13,316 nt of DNA from Patescibacteria group bacterium AH-259-L07 (GTDB taxonomy: Bacteria > Patescibacteriota > Patescibacteriia > UBA2591 > UBA6264). The position numbers and the translations under genes were made by a program. This document shows positions 6,754 to 13,097 of the stretch, in pieces (position 1 is the stretch's first letter; each line of letters opens with the position of its first letter). The notes below the pieces were generated by a model. It worked only from the letters and a program-made list of their open reading frames with translations. It was not told where the DNA came from and searched no databases. Location of the stretch: NCBI GenBank assembly GCA_027718005.1, contig JALLOP010000036.1, positions 1 to 13,316 of the forward strand. The letters are read 5' to 3'.

Positions 6754-6807
6754 TCACAAGCCTCGGTGATACAAGTCTTCTAACGGGATCCACGTATTAT
6801 GCTCCAT
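6754..6807 (-). CDS. Possible leader peptide upstream of glyS
   Basis: ATG at 6807 opens a 17-codon frame, MEHNTWIPLEDLYHRGL, ending in TGA. The ATG is six bases after the presumed -10, so it would sit at the 5' end of the transcript and be translated leaderless. After the TGA the same frame continues RGV and then MTKQNVWDFLMGWVK (ATG 6744, stop at 6697), overlapping the glyS start. CCCGTTA and TGACGGG around the TGA could form a seven-pair stem. There is only one Gly codon in the first ORF, so classic attenuation is not supported. It may be a chance ORF. Confidence 0.3.
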   Translation of the reverse strand: MEHNTWIPLEDLYHRGL

Positions 6808-6813
6808 GTATCT

Positions 6814-6842
6814 ATGATAGCATATATATGTAAAAAAGAAAA
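6814..6842 (-). promoter_or_regulatory. Candidate glyS promoter
   Basis: On the minus strand, TGCTATCAT gives an extended -10 (TATCAT, 6819-6814); the -35 position (6842-6837, TTTTCT) is weak with a 17-base spacer and falls in the T tract of the preceding terminator. I found no T-box consensus in the leader. Confidence 0.5.
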
Positions 6843-6865
6843 TAGGGGCGAACGCTGTCCGCCCC
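6831..6865 (-). terminator. Terminator of the PIN-domain gene
   Basis: On the minus strand, GGGGCGGAC-AGC-GTTCGCCCC forms a nine-pair stem (one G-U) with a three-base loop, followed by TATTTTCTTTTTT. It begins 19 bases after the PIN gene stop. Confidence 0.88.
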
Positions 6866-6884
6866 AAAATCACTTACACGTATG

Positions 6885-7607
6885 TTATTTACGCTCATCA
6901 AGCAAGTATCGCTTTGCTAAACTCGGTATCGCTATAAGACGACCGAGTTTTTCATCTTCGGCTATCGCAAGCATATTAATATCTCGCGTAGCCAAAACCA
7001 TTTTCTTTCCTGATTCTTCGCATTCCCGTTGAATAGCTTTTGCTGCCGCCAGCACGCGCAGTTTTCTATCGTATGGAGATCCTAATACATCATGATCCCC
7101 GAGCCTAATATAACTGACATCCATCCGCTTTTTCCTCTGAACCTCTTCTAGTGTCTCAGGATTCAACTCCTCAAGTTTGATTCGGGCAAGTTCTGATTTC
7201 AGGCCTGTTCCATATGAACCCGCAATATCCCACGCGTACTCTTTAATGTCTAACTCTTCCAGGATTGGCCCCAAGTCGCCGAAATCATCCCACGTATATT
7301 TCTTCTTTCCCGTGTCTATCATTGCTCGAATTATCTGCAAGACATCGTCAGCCCAATTCTTAGCAGCATCATTTTCTTCTTCATCTTCTGTTTTCTTAAG
7401 TCCTCGATGCTTAATACCCTTAAGATGTTCGAAAACTGCATGGGGAACGATTACCCGTCTGAACTGCAACAGCCGTTTAAACTCTTCTCTTTCAAGTAGG
7501 ATTGGCGTATCAACAACGACTAGTAATTGCTTCAACATCCTCTTATACCGCCGCTCTTCTCTAATTCCATTCCACTGATACACCAATCTTTTAAAGAACA
7601 ATTTCAT
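6885..7607 (-). CDS. PIN-domain protein, putative RNase
   Basis: Looks like a PIN-fold nuclease of the kind found at the N-terminus of PhoH-type proteins. Strand LLVVVDTPILL gives D33, VIVPHAVFEHLKGIKHRG gives E60, LGDHDVLGSPYDRKLRVLAAA gives D171/D173, and KKMVLATRDINMLAIAEDEKL gives D209, the usual acidic quartet order. Between E60 and D171 sits an unusually long insert (about 100 residues) rich in Glu, Lys and Asp. The basic N-terminus (MKLFFKRLVYQWNGIREERRYKR) could bind RNA or the membrane. I chose ATG at 7607 because AAAGGAGG sits five bases upstream; an upstream ATG (7637) in the same frame lies within a leader hairpin. It is a single-gene unit with its own strong promoter and terminator and no antitoxin-like partner, so a VapC toxin role is not supported. 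Substrate unknown. Confidence 0.75.
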   Translation of the reverse strand: MKLFFKRLVYQWNGIREERRYKRMLKQLLVVVDTPILLEREEFKRLLQFRRVIVPHAVFEHLKGIKHRGLKKTEDEEENDAAKNWADDVLQIIRAMIDTGKKKYTWDDFGDLGPILEELDIKEYAWDIAGSYGTGLKSELARIKLEELNPETLEEVQRKKRMDVSYIRLGDHDVLGSPYDRKLRVLAAAKAIQRECEESGKKMVLATRDINMLAIAEDEKLGRLIAIPSLAKRYLLDERK

Positions 7608-7612
7608 AACTT

Positions 7613-7713
7613 CCTCCTTTGTCCGCCATAGCTTCATGCAAAGGCGGAACTTTTTGCCAACGCGTGTTCACGCTGTTGTTTTTTTTGTGTTTGCTGATGA
7701 CTTTATCATCAGT
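7613..7713 (-). promoter_or_regulatory. Structured 5' leader of the PIN-domain gene
   Basis: About 100 bases between the expected transcription start (near 7713) and the start codon hold three possible stems: CTGATGA-TAAAG-TCATCAG (7694-7712), CAAC/GTTG plus CGTG/CACG with a small internal loop (about 7656-7678), and TCCGCC/GGCGGA (7622-7627 with 7643-7648). The last lies directly next to the AAAGGAGG ribosome binding site at 7613-7620 and encloses the alternative upstream ATG. A role in translational control is inference. Confidence 0.5.
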
Positions 7714-7719
7714 ATCTAA

Positions 7720-7748
7720 AGTATAGCATAAAATTGCTTTTGTGTCAA
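7720..7748 (-). promoter_or_regulatory. Strong promoter of the PIN-domain gene
   Basis: On the minus strand, perfect -35 TTGACA (7748-7743), 17-base spacer, -10 TATACT (7725-7720) preceded by TGC (extended -10). This is the best-matching promoter in the window. It starts two bases after the ftsH terminator. Confidence 0.9.
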
Positions 7749-7749
7749 G

Positions 7750-7782
7750 AGGAAAAGTCATCCTCAAATGGGATGACTTTTT
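7750..7782 (-). terminator. ftsH terminator
   Basis: On the minus strand, AAAAGTCATCC and GGATGACTTTT form a perfect 11-pair stem with a seven-base loop (CATTTGA), then CCTCTT. It lies 27 bases beyond the ftsH stop. Its GTCATCC/GGATGAC core equals the outer arms of the palindromic repeats at 31-75 and 5241-5322. Confidence 0.85.
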
Positions 7783-7809
7783 ACAAATGACTTTTTCTGA
7801 AAAAATTTT

Positions 7810-9711
7810 TTATTTCTTAACCTTGGGAATAATTTTATTCACTTCTTTGCCATCTACGGTTTCTTCTTTTAAAAGCTTCTGTGCAAGGGCTTCAACTTTA
7901 TCTATATGTTTCTCCAATAATTCTTTGGTTTCATTTTCTGAGTTCTGTGTAATTTGTTGTATTACTTCATCGATTCTTCGAGCTGTTTCATCTGAATAAT
8001 CTTGTTCTCTTTGCTCATTAATATGTCTTGGCAAAAATATATTTTCATAACTTCTGCCAAACACCCGTGGTCCTAATTCTTTACTCCACCCCCACTTACA
8101 TACCATTTTCTTCACAAGCTCAGTAGCGACTTCAAGATCATTAGCAGCACCCGTGCTAAGCTCTTCAAATATTAATTGCTCAGCAACGCGACCACCCATA
8201 AGAACCATGAGCCGTGCCGCAATGTATGACTGAGAATGGGTGTGTTTCTCTTCTTCAGGTAATTGACTGGTTATTCCCAGTGCGCGACCACGCGGAATAA
8301 TTGACACTTTATGAACCGGATCAGCCTTGGGCAACAACTGTGCAATAACCGCATGGCCTGCCTCATGATAAGCCGTCAGCTTTTTTTCGTTCTCGCTTAA
8401 AACCGCGCTCTTTCTTTCAACACCCATAATCACCTTGTCTTTTGCTTCTTCAAAATCTTCCATACCAACCTTTTTCTTATTCTTTCGTGCCGCTAACAAC
8501 GCAGCTTCATTTACCATGTTTGCTAAATCTGCGCCAACCATACCTGGCGTACCTTTTGCAATAACCTCTAAATCAACATCCTTATCTGTGGGGACCTCTC
8601 TGGTATGAATCTTTAAAATTCCTTCTCGTCCACGAACATCAGGAACATCGACCACAATCTGACGGTCAAATCTGCCCGGCCGCAGGAGCGCCGGATCTAA
8701 CACATCAGGCCGGTTTGTTGCCGCAATAAGAATCACATTATCATGCGGCTCAAACCCGTCAAGTTCTACGAGCAACGCATTTAAGGTTTGTTCTCGTTCA
8801 TCATGGCCGCCGCCCAGCCCTGCACCGCGGTGTCTGCCCACTGCGTCAATCTCATCAATAAAAATAATACTGGGCGCGTTCTTTTTCCCTTGCTCAAACA
8901 GATCGCGTACGCGTGATGCGCCCACACCAACAAACATTTCAACAAAATCAGCACCGCTTAAGCTAAAAAACGGAACATCTGCTTCTCCTGATACTGCCCT
9001 AGCTAACAACGTCTTTCCGGTTCCAGGACTGCCTAAAAGTAATACACCCTTAGGAACTTTTCCCCCAAGCTTTTGATAACGCTTTGGATTCTTAAGAAAA
9101 TCAATTACTTCAATAAGCTCTGTTTTTGCTTCTTCACATCCTGCTACATCATCAAACGTTGTTCCTTCTTTGTCGCCTGTCCATACGCGAGATCGGCTCT
9201 TGACAAAATTAGATAGACTAAATCCGCCGAGTCCTCCGCCCTGCATCCGTCGAGACATTAATAACCAAAATCCAATAATAAGTAACCACGGTGCCGTTCT
9301 CCAAAAATAATCTCCCCAACTCACAGTTTTCTCTCTAAAGGTATATTTCACCCCATATTTATCCCACTCCTCTAACACTGCCTCATTAACATAGGGAAGA
9401 ATAACTACAAAATTCTCTACACCTTTTACAATACTACCATCTTCCGCTTCTGCATCGCTTTTTTCTCGCAGCGTACCATGAAACTCATCGTCAATAACGA
9501 CTGCTTTATAAATTAACTCATCTGTCAAAAATCTTTCATATTGATCATAATGTATTGCCACTTCTTTTGTGCCCCCTCCTCTAAACAAGTTGGAAAGAAA
9601 TATAGCGCTGATAAGGATAACTATCCAAACAAGAATGTTCTTTCTTAACGGCATCTGGGGACGCTTATCTTGTTCATTCTTCCGATCCACCGGTCGTTTC
9701 TGTGTATCCAT
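7810..9711 (-). CDS. ftsH: ATP-dependent zinc metalloprotease FtsH
   Basis: Membrane-anchored hexameric AAA+ protease that extracts and degrades membrane and regulatory proteins. Two membrane helices (about 25-43 and 138-153) flank an extracytoplasmic domain of about 95 residues. The AAA domain has Walker A GSPGTGKT (227-234; the usual second-position Pro is Ser), pore loop MFVGVG (259-264), Walker B IIFIDEIDA and the second region of homology AATNRPDVLDPALLRPGRFDRQI. The M41 protease domain has HEAGH (449-453) with third zinc ligand D525 in STGAANDLE. At 633 residues it is full length. The ATG has AAGGAG about nine bases upstream. A GGG-rich linker follows helix 2. It is flanked by a promoter upstream and a terminator downstream, so probably a single-gene unit. 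Confidence 0.98.
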   Translation of the reverse strand: MDTQKRPVDRKNEQDKRPQMPLRKNILVWIVILISAIFLSNLFRGGGTKEVAIHYDQYERFLTDELIYKAVVIDDEFHGTLREKSDAEAEDGSIVKGVENFVVILPYVNEAVLEEWDKYGVKYTFREKTVSWGDYFWRTAPWLLIIGFWLLMSRRMQGGGLGGFSLSNFVKSRSRVWTGDKEGTTFDDVAGCEEAKTELIEVIDFLKNPKRYQKLGGKVPKGVLLLGSPGTGKTLLARAVSGEADVPFFSLSGADFVEMFVGVGASRVRDLFEQGKKNAPSIIFIDEIDAVGRHRGAGLGGGHDEREQTLNALLVELDGFEPHDNVILIAATNRPDVLDPALLRPGRFDRQIVVDVPDVRGREGILKIHTREVPTDKDVDLEVIAKGTPGMVGADLANMVNEAALLAARKNKKKVGMEDFEEAKDKVIMGVERKSAVLSENEKKLTAYHEAGHAVIAQLLPKADPVHKVSIIPRGRALGITSQLPEEEKHTHSQSYIAARLMVLMGGRVAEQLIFEELSTGAANDLEVATELVKKMVCKWGWSKELGPRVFGRSYENIFLPRHINEQREQDYSDETARRIDEVIQQITQNSENETKELLEKHIDKVEALAQKLLKEETVDGKEVNKIIPKVKK

Positions 9712-9734
9712 ACCTTTTTTCTCCTTTTTTTTAT

Positions 9735-9806
9735 CCTGTTATTTAACAGGGTAAAGATTGTGATGAACAACAGTATAATAATCTCACATTTTTAAAAAAA
9801 AGTCAA
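9735..9806 (-). promoter_or_regulatory. ftsH promoter and leader hairpin
   Basis: On the minus strand, TTGACT (9806-9801) lies in the 3' arm of the rbfA terminator, and GATTAT (9783-9778) follows at 17 bases; TATTAT or TATACT just downstream are alternative -10s. A leader hairpin CCTGTTA-AA-TAACAGG (9735-9750) sits before the AAGGAG ribosome binding site. The half-sites TGTGA and TCACA flank the -10 about 20 bases apart. The exact -10 is uncertain. Confidence 0.5.
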
Positions 9807-9850
9807 CCCCTCAACACTTTTTTTCAAAAAGTGGTGGGGGGTTGACTTTT
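9794..9850 (-). terminator. Terminator after rbfA
   Basis: Immediately after the rbfA stop, AGTCAACCCC and GGGGTTGACT pair, and the stem continues through ACCACTTTTT/AAAAAGTGTT-like sequence to a short GAA-type loop, followed by eight T. It is the strongest terminator in the window and closes the HD-DisA_N-DUF4015-rbfA unit. Confidence 0.92.
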
Positions 9851-10178
9851 AACCTCGTCTCAACACTTTCTCAACTTGAGCCGCCTCATCTTCAGTTATA
9901 TCTAAAACAAAGTTTATCTTTGGCACACGTCTCATAACAAGGCGTCTATTTAATAACTTTTGTAAATACCCAATCCTTTTTTTTATTTGAGCCAACACTT
10001 TTGGAGCATATTCTATGGGGAAAATACTCATAAACACTTTTGTCTCCATCAAATCTTTTGATGTTTTAACATAAGCTATCGTAATTAAAGAATTTTCAGG
10101 CACCTCAATTTCATGCATTAAAATTGCGCCAAGTTCCCGCTTAATTAATTCATTTACCTTTTGTATTCTTTCACTCAT
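9849..10178 (-). CDS. rbfA: Ribosome-binding factor A
   Basis: Small KH-like protein that binds the 30S subunit and helps mature the 16S rRNA 5' end. It starts MSERIQKVNELIKRELGAILMHEIE, typical of the family, continues with ITIAYVKTSKDLMETKVFMSIFP, and has the C-terminal helix-strand LNRRLVMRRVPKINFVLD. At 109 residues it is a normal short form. No clear Shine-Dalgarno precedes the ATG; the upstream AGCGACAGCGCTTATG resembles the sequence before mreB and M16. It is last in its unit, 80 bases after the DUF4015 gene and immediately before the terminator. The intervening spacer is AT-rich, with ATCTTTTATCTTCTATCTTT-like repeats. Confidence 0.95.
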   Translation of the reverse strand: MSERIQKVNELIKRELGAILMHEIEVPENSLITIAYVKTSKDLMETKVFMSIFPIEYAPKVLAQIKKRIGYLQKLLNRRLVMRRVPKINFVLDITEDEAAQVEKVLRRG

Positions 10179-10247
10179 AAGCGCTGTCGCTAAAATAAAA
10201 TATTAAAGATAGAAGATAAAAGATATTTTTTAATTTTTACGTTTTTG

Positions 10248-10274
10248 TTTTTGGTTTTTTATTTTTGGTTTTTT
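10248..10274. repeat. 13-14 base tandem repeat at the 3' end of the DUF4015 gene
   Basis: TTTTTGGTTTTTTA is present twice in tandem (10248-10261, 10262-10274, the second lacking the last base). The stop codon (10259-10261) lies at the junction, so the duplication may have shaped the last codons. Confidence 0.6.
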
Positions 10275-11443
10275 CTAAGTGCTTCTTCAATATGCTCATA
10301 TCTATTTCTAGCATTCCACAGCAACCACCCATACCCGCCGCCTTCAAGTACTGCTTGTTTTTGCAAAGTAATCATCTCTGGCGTATAGACAGCACCTAAA
10401 TCAAATGCCTGAATCCACGGGCGAATTTTTGGAAGAGGCTTATTTTTCTCAATTAAAGGCACAACTATATGTTCTTGTGTTTTTTCAAAACTGCGCGATA
10501 TTACCTCATACGGATGCTCGGCCGGATTATCTAAGTCATCAAATGTATCACCAAAATGGGAAGGATACAGCATAGGAGAGATATAATTAAAATAGGGAAC
10601 AGCATCAATAAAACGCTGCCCTATATTCATGTCATAATTCGTGTCAGAATGCATCATAGTCATGCCAAAAATATCAACAGAACGACGTCCCACATGCTTT
10701 AACGCTTGTGCCTGGTACTCGAAAAACTGGCGGATCACTTCGCTTCGTGGCACCTCCCTATCCCATACAGGAAAGCTGATATCTAAAATATTACCATCTG
10801 AAGGAAAACGGACATAATCAAAATTCACTTCTCCAAACCCCAACTCTAATGCTTCTTGGGCAAGCGCCACATTATATGCCCATACTTCACGAGATGCAGG
10901 ATCCATCCATTGCGTTCCTCCGCTATCTTTCCATAACTTTCCCGTATGCTTACTTTTTAGTGCTAAATCCGGCCGGACTTGTGCTAAAACTGGGTCACGA
11001 AATATTACAATCCGTGCAATGGTATAAATACCACGGGATTGGAATTTCTCTAATAAAGCAGATATATCTTTAATCCGTATTTCCCGCGTTCCCCACTCCT
11101 TAGCTTGATCAATATCACTGTTATAGGCGATCCTTCCGGTTGAGTCTTTTATGTCAATTACCACTGCATTGAGCTCGGTTCGCAATATAAAGTCAATAAG
11201 CTCGTCAACCCTTTTCTGCTCGCTTGCAGTCCATGAAGACATATAAATTCCACGTGCATATACGGGCCCAATACGCAGTGGTCGTGCTAAAGCGCTTCCT
11301 AACATTTTAACTTCTTGTATGGTATACCAATATACTATAGTAAGGGTAATGGGTATACTGATAAAAAAAACAAAAAAAAGCAGTATCCATATCCAGTGCT
11401 TTTCACGCCATGGAATAGTTATTTTTCTTCTCTTGGTTGCCAT
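10259..11443 (-). CDS. Membrane-anchored putative glycoside hydrolase (DUF4015 family)
   Basis: Resembles the putative glycosyl hydrolase domain PF13200 (DUF4015), a TIM-barrel family related to carbohydrate-active enzymes. A basic N-terminus is followed by one membrane helix (about 18-40), so the enzyme domain should be outside the membrane. Family hallmarks: RGIYMSSWTASEQKRVDELI (64-83), NAVVIDIKDSTGRIAY (92-107), GIYTIARIVIFRDP (138-151), WMDPASREVWAYNVALAQEA (179-198) and EVNFDYVRFPSDG (205-217), then YISPMLYPSHF and PWIQAF later. D99, D209 and nearby acids are candidate catalytic residues. Its start overlaps the end of the DisA_N gene by 25 bases, suggesting coupling. The substrate is unknown; a role on cell-surface glycan is inference. 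Confidence 0.85.
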   Translation of the reverse strand: MATKRRKITIPWREKHWIWILLFFVFFISIPITLTIVYWYTIQEVKMLGSALARPLRIGPVYARGIYMSSWTASEQKRVDELIDFILRTELNAVVIDIKDSTGRIAYNSDIDQAKEWGTREIRIKDISALLEKFQSRGIYTIARIVIFRDPVLAQVRPDLALKSKHTGKLWKDSGGTQWMDPASREVWAYNVALAQEALELGFGEVNFDYVRFPSDGNILDISFPVWDREVPRSEVIRQFFEYQAQALKHVGRRSVDIFGMTMMHSDTNYDMNIGQRFIDAVPYFNYISPMLYPSHFGDTFDDLDNPAEHPYEVISRSFEKTQEHIVVPLIEKNKPLPKIRPWIQAFDLGAVYTPEMITLQKQAVLEGGGYGWLLWNARNRYEHIEEALRKNQK

Positions 11444-12054
11444 ATTTCTTCGCCAATGATTGAATAAATAATTCGCCCATCCTCATAAATTCGTATAGTT
11501 TTTGTCTCTTCTGAAACCGTATAAACGGTTGTTTGTTTTAACTGCCAGCTTGCGGTGATAGCAATCAGATGCCGGGAGTGAACTTTTTCCTTAAATCCAA
11601 GTGTTTTTGAAAGATCATGAACCATTTTATGCTCCAAATGTTCAACTAAAAGTGAGGGGCGCAAGTTAGTTAAAAAAACACCACTGGCTGAAGCATATCC
11701 TTTGCGACGAATTAAAATAGCGCCATCAAAATACTTTGTTTTTGAAATAGTATTCATCATCCACGTCATGCTTCTCCCTAAAAATAGCCGCGGCTTATAG
11801 CGAAAAATATCTTGCTGCAAATCGGTCACCAACGCATACTCTTTTGACCATTTTTCCCGCCATCCTAATACAATTAACAAACCAAAGGGTTTGCGACTTC
11901 GATTTACAATCCGATGAATTGCTTCCAAAACTAAAATTTTATGTTTTTTTGCAATACCAGTTTTCGAAAAATAAATATCATGAAACTCCTTTTTATATCC
12001 GAGCATCCGCATTCCCTTGCCAAGGCCCGACCTTATGTATGAAGCGGATTTCAT
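11419..12054 (-). CDS. DisA_N (diadenylate cyclase-type) domain protein
   Basis: Family evidence for PF02457: an N-terminal helix and strand (LEAIHRIVNRSRKPFGLLIVLG, 43-64), then YFDGAILIRRKG with the DGA signature (110-112), ASGVFLTN, SRHLIAITAS (160-169) at the GTRHR site, and VYTVSEETKTIRIYEDGRI with SEE (181-183). Active enzymes make cyclic di-AMP from two ATP. Here GTRHR reads HSRHL: Arg161 and His162 are kept, the final Arg is Leu163 and the Gly-Thr is His-Ser. Activity is therefore uncertain; nucleotide binding or another product is possible. There is no membrane segment or DNA-binding domain, unlike CdaA or DisA. Length 211. Start ATG 12054 follows a perfect 14-pair hairpin and GAGAGGGGCT. 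It follows the HD-domain gene by 44 bases. Confidence 0.8.
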   Translation of the reverse strand: MKSASYIRSGLGKGMRMLGYKKEFHDIYFSKTGIAKKHKILVLEAIHRIVNRSRKPFGLLIVLGWREKWSKEYALVTDLQQDIFRYKPRLFLGRSMTWMMNTISKTKYFDGAILIRRKGYASASGVFLTNLRPSLLVEHLEHKMVHDLSKTLGFKEKVHSRHLIAITASWQLKQTTVYTVSEETKTIRIYEDGRIIYSIIGEEIWQPREEK

Positions 12055-12061
12055 AGCCCCT

Positions 12062-12098
12062 CTCCGAGGTCCGACCTCCCCTTGGAGGTCGGACCTCC
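12062..12098 (-). repeat. Hairpin leader element before the DisA_N gene
   Basis: GAGGTCCGACCTCC (12066-12079) and its exact complement (12084-12097) form a 14-pair stem with four-base loop CCTT. On the minus strand it is followed by GGAGAGGGG and the ATG of the DisA_N gene. A diverged copy stands in the same position before the glutaredoxin gene (13098-13133). It begins right at the HD gene stop codon. Confidence 0.88.
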
Positions 12099-12761
12099 CT
12101 AAAGTAATTTAAAATTATTAATTACAATACTAAACCTATACCCTAAATAATCCGCTGCCGCACGGCAATATGACATCCGCTCAGTAAATATTTCAAAATA
12201 TTCCATAATCGGAACAAAATTAGTGTCAATTTTTAACGTTAAAATAATGCGCTTCTTTTTTTTATCAACCCTTAACATTGATCTTGTAACAGCATAATTT
12301 ACCCGGTCATGAATATCGGCTTTAATCTTTTTAATAGATCTGGTAATCACGCGTGACCGATGAACATCTGACTTATCGGCAATCACCACAATCGCAGATA
12401 CTGCATTCGTCAACTTCATATTCTCCTTATCATGGTTTGCGAGCGCTTGAACAACCATGACAAGATCTTTTGCATCCATTTTATCTTGAAATACCTGATG
12501 AAATAAAAGTGCTCCCCAGTAATGATGTCGGGTTCTTCCTAAAAAATTTCCCATATCTTGACAAAACCCGCCAATAGCAGAAAGCTCTTGCATCCGCTTA
12601 CTCAATCCTACATCCTGCGCTAATCTCCGCGCTCGTCTCGCAACTAAATTTGCGTGACGCAGGCCATGTTCAGTATAATCAAGTGCTTTCATAGAAACCT
12701 GAGTTTGTTTAATAAACTCTAAAATCTGCGGATGATTTTTAACATCGTTTAAGGTAGTCAT
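12099..12761 (-). CDS. HD-domain protein, putative phosphohydrolase with altered HD motif
   Basis: Resembles a family of stand-alone HD-domain phosphohydrolases known from Clostridia-like bacteria. Motifs: EHGLRHANLVARRARRLA (H36), ELSAIGGFCQDMGNF where the usual HD pair is Q68-D69, RHHYWGALL (H79/H80), ALANHDKEN (H110, D111) and VIADKSDVHRSRV (D129). The C-terminal part (DIHDRVNYAV, EYFEIFTERMSYCRAAADYLG) matches the same family. His to Gln at the defining HD position is the CAA codon at 12558-12560. Length 220 from ATG 12761; a TTG at 12779 in frame would add six residues. It leads the unit with the DisA_N gene, suggesting nucleotide metabolism, but no substrate can be read from sequence. 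Confidence 0.8.
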   Translation of the reverse strand: MTTLNDVKNHPQILEFIKQTQVSMKALDYTEHGLRHANLVARRARRLAQDVGLSKRMQELSAIGGFCQDMGNFLGRTRHHYWGALLFHQVFQDKMDAKDLVMVVQALANHDKENMKLTNAVSAIVVIADKSDVHRSRVITRSIKKIKADIHDRVNYAVTRSMLRVDKKKKRIILTLKIDTNFVPIMEYFEIFTERMSYCRAAADYLGYRFSIVINNFKLL

Positions 12762-12806
12762 ATAAAACCATTCTAACAATTTAACATCCTAACATCTTAA
12801 CAAAAT

Positions 12807-12835
12807 ATTATAGAATTGATTCTGTCTTTGTTTAA
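12807..12835 (-). promoter_or_regulatory. Candidate promoter for the HD-DisA_N-DUF4015-rbfA unit
   Basis: On the minus strand, perfect -10 TATAAT (12812-12807) with 17-base spacer from TTAAAC (12835-12830), a weak -35. It lies in the spacer after the glutaredoxin gene, amid TTAAACAACTAAACAATTT-like AT repeats. Read-through from the glutaredoxin promoter is also possible, as there is no terminator between. Confidence 0.5.
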
Positions 12836-12855
12836 TTGTTAAATTGTTTAGTTGT

Positions 12856-13089
12856 TTAGTTGATGCTAAGTTTCTCCCTCAACCGCGGTTCATCAAAGCC
12901 AACAATAAACTCACCATCAATCTCAGTGACAGGTACGCCCATTTGCCCAGTTTTTTCAACCATTTTCCGCGCCGCCTCTTGATCTTTACTTACATCAATA
13001 TCTTTAAATTCAATATTGTTTGCCTTGAAAAATTCTTTTTCCTGATGGCAATAGGGGCACATTGGTGTGGTATAAATTGTTATATTCAT
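12856..13089 (-). CDS. Glutaredoxin-family thiol-disulfide protein
   Basis: Small thioredoxin-fold protein that reduces disulfides or mixed disulfides in the cytoplasm. MNITIYTTPMCPYCHQEKEFF carries the dithiol motif C11-P-Y-C14, GQMGVPV the cis-proline P53, and FIVGFDEPRLREKL the glutathione/partner-binding G-F-D loop. At 77 residues it has the length of NrdH/YruB-type glutaredoxins; no ribonucleotide reductase is next to it, so NrdH is not assigned. The start ATG 13089 is preceded by GGAGAGGGAGTT, a good ribosome binding site at the foot of a hairpin element. It has its own promoter at 13231-13259. Confidence 0.93.
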   Translation of the reverse strand: MNITIYTTPMCPYCHQEKEFFKANNIEFKDIDVSKDQEAARKMVEKTGQMGVPVTEIDGEFIVGFDEPRLREKLSIN

Positions 13090-13097
13090 AACTCCCT

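Noticed and set aside
6754..6756. Use of TGA as glycine (code 25) suggested by the glyS leader ORF continuing past TGA
   Set aside because: All the large genes are complete without any in-frame TGA and mreB ends in TGA at the expected length, so the standard bacterial code fits.
6728..6830. T-box riboswitch before glyS
   Set aside because: No AGGGTGG-type T-box sequence and no terminator between leader and gene.
7177..7578. 133-codon plus-strand ORF opposite the PIN gene
   Set aside because: Serine-rich antisense shadow of an acidic coding region, without start signals.
6885..7607. VapC-type toxin of a toxin-antitoxin pair
   Set aside because: No small partner gene overlaps or precedes it, the protein is long with a large insert, and the motif spacing is closer to PhoH-type PIN domains.
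12780..12862. CRISPR-like or phage-type repeat in the AT-rich spacer (TTGTTTAG, TAACAT repeats)
   Set aside because: Units are short, irregular and without constant spacers; they look like the low-complexity spacers seen at other gene junctions here.
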